The notes under the pieces are model-generated. The model was not told the origin of the DNA. It saw nothing but the letters and a program-made list of their open reading frames with translations, and searched no databases. A stretch of 49,134 nt of DNA from Hyphomicrobiales bacterium (GTDB taxonomy: Bacteria; Pseudomonadota; Alphaproteobacteria; Rhizobiales; Beijerinckiaceae): assembly GCA_027489275.1 (NCBI GenBank), contig JAIYAB010000190.1, positions 1-49,134 of the forward strand, read 5' to 3'. Positions 36,166-44,555 of this stretch are shown here, piece after piece (positions within the stretch are counted from its first letter, which is position 1; each line of letters begins with the position of its first letter). A program made the translations under genes and the position numbers.

Positions 36166-36422
36166 GGTGAAGGGTCTTCCCTTGTCTCGGTCTGGCGAAC
36201 GGGTGCCTCGCGGCGTGGACTCGCGCGAGGATGGCTCTTTCCGGCCGAACGGGAAAGAGAGACCGCACGGCCGGGGCGACACCGACGATGACCGCCGCCG
36301 GACCTTTGTTCCGGTTGGCGCGACCCTTACACGTCATCGTGACCTCCGCGCCGCCTGGCGATCGTAACAAGGCGTCCCCCTCGGCCGACATGGAGCCGGA
36401 ACGGTCAATCCGGGGGCAAGTC

Positions 36423-37085
36423 ATGCAGAGTACCGATGTCGTCCAGGGCGCGCAGCAGCGCGCGCTCGCCCTTCCCGACGCAAGAACGCTGGGCAACCTG
36501 TTCATCGGCGGCTACGTCGCCCTGATGGCCTGGGAAATCTGGGCACGCGTGCTGACGCCGTGGATCATTGGCGGCCCGCTCGAGCCGCCGGGGCTCGTCA
36601 TCAGCCTCGTGAGCGCCTGGACGGGCTACGAGCTCTCCCTGCCGACGGCGACGGCGGCCCACTACCTCGTCGGCATCGTCGGATATCCCCTGGCCTACTT
36701 CGTCGTGTCGCGCGCCCTGCCGAAGTGGGACGCGGTCCTCACCGCCGGCGTATGGCTGGCCTTCACGCTGTTCCTCGCGGTCCTGGCTGCGAAGGGCGGT
36801 CTGACGGGCGCGATGGCCGGGTTCTGGTGCGTCGTCACCGCGGTGAGCGCGATCCGCTTCACCAGGCTTCCGCGTCGCATCGTCGCGTGCCTCGCCTGGG
36901 GCTCGTTCACGTGGTTCAACGCGCTGGGTCTGTTCGCGCCGCTGGCAGGGCTGCCGTTCCTGCTGCTGGAATGGGGCGGCGACCTGTCCTTCATGAGCTA
37001 TGTCGGGCACGTCGTGTTCGGCTTCGTCGCCGCATGGGTGTTCGAAGTGCTCGAGGCCGGCGAGTGGCCCACGCGCCGGGCGTGA
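36423..37085 (+). CDS. Uncharacterised multi-pass membrane protein
   Basis: MQSTDVVQGAQQRALALPDARTLGNLFIGGYVALMAWEIWARVLTPWI..., several TM segments. Confidence 0.7.
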   Translation: MQSTDVVQGAQQRALALPDARTLGNLFIGGYVALMAWEIWARVLTPWIIGGPLEPPGLVISLVSAWTGYELSLPTATAAHYLVGIVGYPLAYFVVSRALPKWDAVLTAGVWLAFTLFLAVLAAKGGLTGAMAGFWCVVTAVSAIRFTRLPRRIVACLAWGSFTWFNALGLFAPLAGLPFLLLEWGGDLSFMSYVGHVVFGFVAAWVFEVLEAGEWPTRRA

Positions 37086-37091
37086 GCCCCT

Positions 37092-37985
37092 TCACGGCGC
37101 CGCCGCGATCCCGGACCGTCGCCGCTTCGGCTCGGCGGTCCATTCCATCGCTGCCGCAATCCAGCCGCGCGGGACCTCGTGGCCCCCGTCGTGCAGGCAC
37201 ACCTCGAGATCGCGGCCTCCGGAGCAGCCGGAGGCGTCCCAGCGTTCGCAGATCATGCCCCCGGCTGCCGTCGTCACCGGCGGCTGGTTGCATCCGTTCA
37301 CCCTCCGCCATGTCGCGATGCCGCGCATGACGTCGCCCTGGTGGAAGCTCGCGCCGATCCGCCGCCCGGTCATCGGCACCACCGCATCCTCGGTCCCGTG
37401 GATATGCCGCACGTTCTGCGGCCCGGCCGCGCAATCCTGCGGCTCGGGAACCCAGAATGCGCCGGCGGCCGGCGCGTAGGCCGAAAACCGTCCGTGCCCC
37501 TGGCACGCCAGATACCAGACCATCGAGCCGCCGACCGAGAAGCCGGAGGCCAGCAGCCGCTCCCTGTCGACGGGAAACCGCGCTGCGACGTCGTCCGCGA
37601 CGCTCTCCAGGAAGGCGATGTCGTCCCGCGGGCCGGTGAGCTTGCTCTCGAAGGACCAGCTCCGCCCGAGGCCGTCGGGCGCCACGAGCAGGATGCCGCG
37701 GTCCGCCAGTTCGTTCGCCAGCCCCGCATCGGCCATCACCTGCGCCGCCGAGCCCATGTGGCCATGCAGGAACACGACCGTCGGCAAGGGCGAGCGACCG
37801 TCCCATCCCCGCGGCAAACGGACGAGATACTGGCCAGTCGGAAGGACGCACGGCTCGGTCGCCGAGCAGGCGAAGGCCGGCGCGCTGGCGACGCAGCCCC
37901 ACAGGGCTGCCGCCGCGCCCCACCGGCGCACGCCCGCGTTGCGCCGTCGCCGCTCCTGTCCGGTCTTCGCGGGTCCTGCCGTCAT
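37092..37985 (-). CDS. Secreted alpha/beta-hydrolase, polyhydroxybutyrate depolymerase/feruloyl esterase-like
   Basis: VVFLHGHMGSAAQVM, GFSVGGSMVWYLAC (GxSxG), GGHEVPRGW; signal peptide. Confidence 0.85.
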   Translation of the reverse strand: MTAGPAKTGQERRRRNAGVRRWGAAAALWGCVASAPAFACSATEPCVLPTGQYLVRLPRGWDGRSPLPTVVFLHGHMGSAAQVMADAGLANELADRGILLVAPDGLGRSWSFESKLTGPRDDIAFLESVADDVAARFPVDRERLLASGFSVGGSMVWYLACQGHGRFSAYAPAAGAFWVPEPQDCAAGPQNVRHIHGTEDAVVPMTGRRIGASFHQGDVMRGIATWRRVNGCNQPPVTTAAGGMICERWDASGCSGGRDLEVCLHDGGHEVPRGWIAAAMEWTAEPKRRRSGIAAAP

Positions 37986-39301
37986 GCCACGCAGTGTTGC
38001 ACGGTCGCGCCCATGCGTCGCTCGAAGGAATCGGCCCAGCGCTGTTGCCTGCGTACGGCGAGGATGTCGCCCAGCGCGCGCCAGTCTTCGGCGTCTCGGG
38101 CCCGGTGCGCCAGGGTCTGCAGGAAAACGTCGCGCTGCGCGTTGCTTCCGCCGATCGCCGGCAGCCGGCGCGCGATCCCTGCATAGTCCGGTCGTCGCCC
38201 GTCCTCTCCGACGATGACGCGCGCGAGATCGAGGCCCACGTCGCCGGCAGTGCGGGCCTGGTCGCCGGCTCCCTGCGCGACGGTGTCGCGCCAGGCTTCC
38301 AGCGTCGCCCGGGCCGCGGAGCGCTCTCCGGCGGCCGACAGGGCCAGCAGATAGTGCAGGCTCGCGAACACCAGCGTGGTGTCGTGCGTCCGCCGCTTGC
38401 CGATCTCGATCAACTCGTCCCAGCGCCCGGCGACGCCGATGCCGGCGAGCTTGAGCCGCCACAGCAGCGACGCGGCGTTGGCGACGTCGCGATAGTCGTC
38501 TGTCGGCTGCGGCCGGATCTCATCGTCATAGATGTGAAGCGCGGTTTCGCCCTCGCCGGCCTCAAGATGCAGGAGGGCCAGATGCCAGGCCATGTGGAAC
38601 TGGAAATTGTTGCAGCGGCTCCACAGGCTCCGCGTGCCTTCCAGCCGCGCGATACCCTCGCTCACGCGCCCTTCCATCTCGTCGACATGGCTGACGGCAT
38701 GCAGGCCCCAGGCGTCGTCGGGCGCGAGCGCCAGCGCCAGGTCGCCGAACCGCTCGGCCGCGCGGAACTGTCCCGCCTCTTCGAGGGCGAAGGCGTGGCA
38801 CCCGTAGACATAGCCCGCCCCGCCAGCGTCGGGCCGCCACTCGGGCACGACGGCAGCGGTGGCTGCGAGCATTCCGGGCGCGTCGCCGGCCATGAAACGC
38901 AGCGCGTGGGACAGTTTGAGCAGCAGGAAGTTGAGAGGTTCGAAGCGCAGCCGCGCCTCGAGGACCACGGCGGCGGCGAGGAACCTCCCGGCGACCGCGG
39001 CCTCCAGCGCCCGCACGAGCGCGTCCTCCGCCCGCGTCGGCGCCGCGCCCTGTCCGAGCGCCGCTCTTGCCGCGCGCGCCGCGTCCGCGGCCGGGCCGAG
39101 CAATTCGACGCGGCCCAGCATCAGCGCCGCGAACCCCTTCAGCGCATGGGCGGCGACGAAGGCGGGATCGTGCGCGACCGCCTCGTCGAGAGCGGCGCCC
39201 GCGAGCGGCCGGTGTGCCGCCACCGCGGCGACGGCCCTTTCGAATGCGGCGACGGCGGCGGCGTCTTCGGTGCTGTGCGAGCCCTGGAACCTGTCGTGCA
39301 T
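37982..39301 (-). CDS. Tetratricopeptide-repeat protein 38-like
   Basis: YVYGCHAFALEEAGQFRAAERFGDLALALAPDDAWGLHAVSHVDEMEGRVSEGI and NNFQFHMAWHLALLHLEAG; TTC38-like pattern. Confidence 0.82.
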   Translation of the reverse strand: MHDRFQGSHSTEDAAAVAAFERAVAAVAAHRPLAGAALDEAVAHDPAFVAAHALKGFAALMLGRVELLGPAADAARAARAALGQGAAPTRAEDALVRALEAAVAGRFLAAAVVLEARLRFEPLNFLLLKLSHALRFMAGDAPGMLAATAAVVPEWRPDAGGAGYVYGCHAFALEEAGQFRAAERFGDLALALAPDDAWGLHAVSHVDEMEGRVSEGIARLEGTRSLWSRCNNFQFHMAWHLALLHLEAGEGETALHIYDDEIRPQPTDDYRDVANAASLLWRLKLAGIGVAGRWDELIEIGKRRTHDTTLVFASLHYLLALSAAGERSAARATLEAWRDTVAQGAGDQARTAGDVGLDLARVIVGEDGRRPDYAGIARRLPAIGGSNAQRDVFLQTLAHRARDAEDWRALGDILAVRRQQRWADSFERRMGATVQHCVA

Positions 39302-39352
39302 CGGCTGACCTCCCGAAACCCTGTGTCGGCTCATCGCGGCGCCCCATGCATT

Positions 39353-39388
39353 TGTTTCCCGCGTCACGCGGATGTGACGCGGGAAACA
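39353..39388. repeat. 15-bp perfect inverted repeat (hairpin)
   Basis: TGTTTCCCGCGTCAC-gcggat-GTGACGCGGGAAACA between opgC stop (39404) and the TTC38-like start (39301). Confidence 0.75.
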
Positions 39389-39403
39389 GAGAAAGGGGCC
39401 CCG

Positions 39404-40621
39404 TCAGGCCGCCCGGACGGGCCGCGCCGGCTCGGGCCCCTGCTGCTCCCGCCGCGTGTCGGCCGCATCGGGGCGCGGTGCGGCTTCGGGCCGCCGGGCC
39501 GCCGCCCAGGGCGCTCGCTTGAACCAGCCCACCACGGCGGCGACGGCGATGACCGCCGCCAGGCCGGCGGCGTTGACCGCCGCGACGGTCCACGCATCCC
39601 GACCGCCGATGTCGAGCAGGGCTCCGGCGATGCGCGCCAGGATCAGGCTGGCGAGGAACGTCGCCAGCGACTGCCGCCCCACCATGATCAGCGTCCGCCC
39701 CGCGGCGCCGGCCGACAGGCGCTCGCGGGCGGGATCGATCAGGCTCAGCACCACATAGGCCAGCGCCAGGAAGTGGAGAACGCGAAGCGGATGCAGGTCC
39801 GCCTTGGCGTTGATCGGCAGCAGCCGGACGTGAAGGGCGAGCGCCGTCTCCGAGGCCTCGAGGATCGGCCCGAACGTGACCGGCACACTCGCGAGGAGGA
39901 AGATCGCGCAGGCCGCGACGAGCCAGCGGCTCCGCAGGCGGGGCACAGGCAGCCAGCCCATCGCGAAGAAGAAGCCGAGGAAGAACACGAACTGCCAGCC
40001 GAAGGGATTGAGAAACCAGGGATCGCCCGTCCACGGGTTGCCGGTGAGGTGCAGATCCCGGAGCCAGACCAGGCCGTAGAGCCCGAGCACCACGACGAAC
40101 GGACCCGCCGGGTGAAAGCGGCGGGCCGCCATCACCGCCGGCACCAGGGCCAGGATCACCAGGTACATCGGCAGGATGTCGAGATACTCCGGCAGCCATG
40201 TCAGGGTCATCGCCCCGACGACGGCGCCGACGGGATCGGTCAGCAGCGGCCCGAACTGCCGCGCCAGCGTCTGCGTCGTTCCGGTCAGGCGGTCGATGGA
40301 CGCGTCGATGGCGATGCTGGCGAAGAAGAGGCCGACATGCGCCCAATAGACCTGCCACCAGCGATAGGCGATCCGCGCCGTTCCCAAGGCCAGCCCCCGC
40401 GCCACGAACACCGAGCCGAATGCCAGCGCGCTGGCGACTCCGGAGCAGAACACGAACAGCTCGGTGCCCGAGGAGAAACCGAAGCGCGCCGGAATCCAGT
40501 CGCGCCAGGGGTTCTCGGGCACGTGCGCGACGAAGATGATCAGCATCGTCAGGCCGCGAAACAGGTCGAGCCGCTCGTCGCGCGCGCGCCGTCCGGATGC
40601 GGCGGCAGGGTGCACGCCCAT
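39404..40621 (-). CDS. opgC: OpgC-domain acyltransferase-like membrane protein
   Basis: ERLDLFRGLTMLIIFVAHVPENPWRDWIPARFGFSSGTELFVFCSG. Confidence 0.88.
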   Translation of the reverse strand: MGVHPAAASGRRARDERLDLFRGLTMLIIFVAHVPENPWRDWIPARFGFSSGTELFVFCSGVASALAFGSVFVARGLALGTARIAYRWWQVYWAHVGLFFASIAIDASIDRLTGTTQTLARQFGPLLTDPVGAVVGAMTLTWLPEYLDILPMYLVILALVPAVMAARRFHPAGPFVVVLGLYGLVWLRDLHLTGNPWTGDPWFLNPFGWQFVFFLGFFFAMGWLPVPRLRSRWLVAACAIFLLASVPVTFGPILEASETALALHVRLLPINAKADLHPLRVLHFLALAYVVLSLIDPARERLSAGAAGRTLIMVGRQSLATFLASLILARIAGALLDIGGRDAWTVAAVNAAGLAAVIAVAAVVGWFKRAPWAAARRPEAAPRPDAADTRREQQGPEPARPVRAA

Positions 40622-42222
40622 CAGAACGTCCCGTCATAGGCGCGCTGGCCGATGGCGCATGCGATCACCGTGAAGCCCTCCCTGCGGAACGCGTCCTGCG
40701 CTTCCTCGCGCAGCGCGTCGCCGTCGCTCACGACGACGCCATGCCCGCCCATCGCGCGCGCCACGCCCGCAAAGTCCGTGGCGCCGAACGAGACGCCGAG
40801 GCTGTCGAGGCCCGAGGCGCGCTGCTTCATCGCGATCAGGCCGAGCGTTTCGTCGACGAGCACGACGACCACGACGCTCAGGCGCAGGTCGCGCACCGTT
40901 GCCAGTTCGCCCAGCACCATCTCCAGCCCGGCATCGCCGACGAAGCACAGCGTCGGGGCGTCGCCCGCCAGCGCCGCGCCGGCCGCCAGCGGCAGGGCGC
41001 AACCCATCGTGCACAGCCCGGTCGACTGGAGCAGGGTCCGCGGCGATGCGCAGCGCCAGGTCTGGCTCAGCAGGATGCGGTGGGCGCCGGAATCCGCCGT
41101 GACGACGGTCTCCGCCGGGGCCGCCTCGCGCAGCGTCTGGAACACCGTCCCGGGCCCCCATCCGGGCGGCGGCGTGAAGGCGTCGCGCAGCGCCGCGCGG
41201 ACGCGCTTTGGCAGCTCGTCGGGCCACGGCGCACGGTCGGGCACAGGGGGAAGCGCCTCCGTGAGGCCGGCGAGCGCGGGGCCGACCGGACCCGCCATCA
41301 CCAGCGTCGCCGCGTGCATGCCGTGCTGGATGTCCTCGGCGACGATGTCGATGACCGGGGTCGCCGCGGGGAACGGGTTCCGCCATCCCGCCCGCATTTC
41401 GATCGGGTCGTAGCCGGCGAGGATCACGAGGTCGGCCGCGTCCAGCAGCGGACGCACCAGCGCATCGGCCTTCGGCGACAGGCCCACGGCGCCGACGACG
41501 GCGGCGTCGTCCTCCGGCAGCACCCCCTTGGCCTTGTAGGTCGTGAGCAGCGCCGCGCCGCTGCGGCGCACGAAGGCGGCCAGCGCGGCGCTGCAGCCCT
41601 CGTTGACGACGTCGAGGCCCGCCAGCACCAGGGGGCGCCGCGCGGCGCGGATCAGCCGGCCGGCCTCGTCGCCGTCGACGCGCCCCTGTCGCCGGTTCGG
41701 CGTCGCGGGCAAGGCGCGCGCCGGGCTCGAAGCCTCCGCGACGTTGACCGGAAGGTCGATGTGCACGGGCCCCGGTCGCCCTGACCGCGCGATCGCCACC
41801 GCCTTGCGCACCACGAGGTCTTCCGTGCCCGGGGCGGCGCGGAAGCTCGCCTTGACGAGGGGACGCAGCACCGCGCGATGGTCGAACACCTGATGGGTGT
41901 AGCTCTCGGCCTCCGCCTCGCCGACGCAGCCCGTCAGGAAGACGAGCGGCACGCGGTCCTGCTGGGCGTTGGCGACCACGTTGACGGCGTTGGCGACGCC
42001 CGGCCCCAGCGTCGCCACCAGCACTGGGAGCGATCCGGTGACGTGCCAGACGCCCTCAGCCATGAACCCGGCGGCGTTTTCGTGCTTGGCGAGAAGAAAA
42101 CGGATGCCCGCCCTGTCGAGGGCGGCGAGAAGCGCGAGCACTTCCCCGCCCGGAATGCCGAACGCATGGCTCGCGCCGGCGCTCCTGAGCGCCTGCGCGA
42201 CGAAATCGGCACCGGTCGGCAT
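40621..42222 (-). CDS. Thiamine-pyrophosphate-dependent enzyme (acetolactate synthase large subunit-like)
   Basis: GADFVAQALRSAGASHAFGIPGGEVLALLAAL, KHENAAGFMAEG (TPP Glu), C-terminal TPP domain. Confidence 0.9.
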   Translation of the reverse strand: MPTGADFVAQALRSAGASHAFGIPGGEVLALLAALDRAGIRFLLAKHENAAGFMAEGVWHVTGSLPVLVATLGPGVANAVNVVANAQQDRVPLVFLTGCVGEAEAESYTHQVFDHRAVLRPLVKASFRAAPGTEDLVVRKAVAIARSGRPGPVHIDLPVNVAEASSPARALPATPNRRQGRVDGDEAGRLIRAARRPLVLAGLDVVNEGCSAALAAFVRRSGAALLTTYKAKGVLPEDDAAVVGAVGLSPKADALVRPLLDAADLVILAGYDPIEMRAGWRNPFPAATPVIDIVAEDIQHGMHAATLVMAGPVGPALAGLTEALPPVPDRAPWPDELPKRVRAALRDAFTPPPGWGPGTVFQTLREAAPAETVVTADSGAHRILLSQTWRCASPRTLLQSTGLCTMGCALPLAAGAALAGDAPTLCFVGDAGLEMVLGELATVRDLRLSVVVVVLVDETLGLIAMKQRASGLDSLGVSFGATDFAGVARAMGGHGVVVSDGDALREEAQDAFRREGFTVIACAIGQRAYDGTF

Positions 42223-42511
42223 GGCGGATGGGCTCCTGGAAGGCTTTCGCCTTCACACATCGCACGAGCCCCTGCCACGGTTACGACGATCACCGAGAGT
42301 TGAAGTCGAATCGCGCCGGGGCGACGCGCCGCGGCGTCGGCGGCCCGGTCATGGCGGGATCCCCCAGGGTGCGCCGGGTACGCTGCAGTTGACGCGGGCC
42401 CGCATGGCGGATAGCGCTGGCGCGATCGCGCGCGCCTTGCCTGCGCCTTCCTTCCGGACCGTTGGACGAATGGCCGAAGGAGCTCGTTTCCGCTCAGTCA
42501 ATCGGACGCCC

Positions 42512-44542
42512 ATGCCCTTCCCTGCGACCCACGCCAGCGTCGAACGCGCGCTCGCCGAACGCGGCTACACCGAACCCACGCCCGTGCAGGCGGCCGTGCT
42601 CGCCGCGGACGCGCTGGAGCGCGACCTGCTCGTCTCTGCGCAGACCGGCTCGGGCAAGACCATCGCCTTCGGGCTTGCGCTCGTGTCGACATTGCTGGGC
42701 GAGGCCGAGCGCTTTGCCGACGCCGGCGAGCCGCTGGCGCTGGTGATCGCGCCCACGCGCGAACTCGCCTTGCAGGTCCAGCGGGAGCTCGCCTGGCTGT
42801 ACGAGCCGGCGGGAGCCCGCATCGTCTCCTGCGTCGGCGGAATGGACGTCCGCCGGGAGGCGCGCGCGCTAAACGAGGGCTGCCACGTCGTCGTCGGCAC
42901 GCCCGGGCGCCTGCGCGACCATCTCGAGCGCGGACGCCTCGACACGTCGAAGTTGCGCGCCATCGTGCTCGACGAAGCCGACGAGATGCTCGACCTCGGC
43001 TTCCGCGAGGATCTGGAGTTCATCCTCGACTCCGCGCCGGCGGAGCGCCGGACGCTGCTGTTCTCCGCGACGATCGCGCGCGGCATCGCCGTGCTGGCGC
43101 AGCGCTTCCAGCGCGACGCCCTGCGCATCGACACCGTCGACCGGAGCCAGCCCCACGGTGATATCGACTACAAGGCCGTGCGTGTCGCGCCGAGCGAGAT
43201 CGAGCACGCCGTCGTCAACGTGCTGCGCTTCTTCGAGTCCCCCGGCGCGCTCGTCTTCTGCCACACGCGCGAAGCGGTGCGGACGCTCTACGGCAGCCTG
43301 CTGGAACGCGGCTTTGCGGCCGTCGCGCTGTCGGGCGAGATGGGCCAGAACGAGCGCAACCATGCCCTCCAGGCGCTGCGCGACGGGCGCGCCCGCGTGT
43401 GCGTCGCGACCGACGTGGCCGCGCGCGGCATCGACCTGCCCGGCCTCGACCTCGTGATTCACGCCGAGCTTCCGCGCGGCAGGGACGCGCTCCTGCACCG
43501 CAGCGGCCGCACCGGCAGGGCGGGCCGCAAGGGCGTCTGCGTGCTGATCACCCCGTTCAACCGGCGCCGGCGGATGGAGCTGCTGCTGCAGCAGGCCGGC
43601 GTCGCCGCGGAGTGGATCGGCCCCCCCTCGGCGCAGGACGTGCGCCGGCGCGACCGGGAACGCCTCATGGACGATCCGGTCTTCGCCGAGGAAAGCTCCG
43701 ACGAGGATCTGGCGACGGCGCGCCTCCTGATGGAGCGCCGCACGCCGGAGGACATCGCCGCCGCCTTCGTGCGGGCGTTCCGGTCCCGCCAGCCCGAGCC
43801 GGAGGACGTCTACGATCCCGGCGCGCAGCGCGAGCGCGAGCCGCGCGACGCGCGTCGCCCGCTGCGGACTGGCGAAGACCCCGAGCCGCGCGTCGCCTTC
43901 GATCCGCTGAGGGCCCCGCGCGACGCGGGCGGCCTGATGGTGTGGTTCCGCATGAATGTCGGCCGGCAGCAGAACGCCGATCCCCGCTGGCTTCTGCCCG
44001 TGATCTGCCGCCGCGGCCACGTCACGAAGAAGGAGATCGGCGCGATCCGCATCCTCGACCGCGAGACGCGGTTCGAGATCTCGCAGGAGGCCGCCGAGCG
44101 CTTCGCCCAGGCCGCGCTCGTCAGGGGCGGCAAGGGCGAGGACATCCGGATCGACCGCAGCGAGGCGCCCGGCACGGGCGCGGAGCGGCCGAACCCCGCC
44201 CAGCGGCGCGACCGTCCCCCGCCGCGTCGGCGTGACGAAAGTCCCGAGGCCGCCGTCCCCTCGGCTCCCCGGCCGCCCTTCAAGCCGCGCAAGCCGCGTC
44301 CGGAGAGCGGCGCGCCCGACGCCGGCCTGCCTCGCGGCGAACCCCGGAAGGACAAGCAGGCCTTCGCGCCCCGCAAGGACAAGCCGCCCTTCAAGCCGAA
44401 GCGCGGCCCGGGTCCCGCGGCCGGCGCCGGCGAGCGACGCGGCGAGGGCGACAAGCCTGCTCGCCCCTTCGGCAAGCCCGAGCGGCCGCGCGCCGACGGC
44501 CCGAAGCGCCCGCACGGCGCCAAGCCCCGCCGGCCGCGCTGA
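42512..44542 (+). CDS. DEAD-box RNA helicase with C-terminal basic tail
   Basis: SAQTGSGKT, PTREL, VLDEADEMLD, SATI, HRSGRTGRAG motifs; DbpA-like RNA-binding region then Arg/Pro/Lys-rich tail. Confidence 0.94.
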   Translation: MPFPATHASVERALAERGYTEPTPVQAAVLAADALERDLLVSAQTGSGKTIAFGLALVSTLLGEAERFADAGEPLALVIAPTRELALQVQRELAWLYEPAGARIVSCVGGMDVRREARALNEGCHVVVGTPGRLRDHLERGRLDTSKLRAIVLDEADEMLDLGFREDLEFILDSAPAERRTLLFSATIARGIAVLAQRFQRDALRIDTVDRSQPHGDIDYKAVRVAPSEIEHAVVNVLRFFESPGALVFCHTREAVRTLYGSLLERGFAAVALSGEMGQNERNHALQALRDGRARVCVATDVAARGIDLPGLDLVIHAELPRGRDALLHRSGRTGRAGRKGVCVLITPFNRRRRMELLLQQAGVAAEWIGPPSAQDVRRRDRERLMDDPVFAEESSDEDLATARLLMERRTPEDIAAAFVRAFRSRQPEPEDVYDPGAQREREPRDARRPLRTGEDPEPRVAFDPLRAPRDAGGLMVWFRMNVGRQQNADPRWLLPVICRRGHVTKKEIGAIRILDRETRFEISQEAAERFAQAALVRGGKGEDIRIDRSEAPGTGAERPNPAQRRDRPPPRRRDESPEAAVPSAPRPPFKPRKPRPESGAPDAGLPRGEPRKDKQAFAPRKDKPPFKPKRGPGPAAGAGERRGEGDKPARPFGKPERPRADGPKRPHGAKPRRPR

Positions 44543-44552
44543 CCGGCCGGCG
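44528..44552. terminator. Hairpin spanning convergent gene ends
   Basis: CGCCGGCC-N9-GGCCGGCG; helicase TGA (44540-44542) lies in the loop, converging gene stop at 44556. Confidence 0.5.
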
Positions 44553-44555
44553 CGC

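Noticed and set aside
40910-40960. GDG to GDA change in the TPP-binding motif of the ALS-like protein
   Set aside because: The metal-binding Asp and a downstream Asp (LVDETLGL) are kept; such variation is seen in ALS-like paralogs, so not strong evidence of inactivity.
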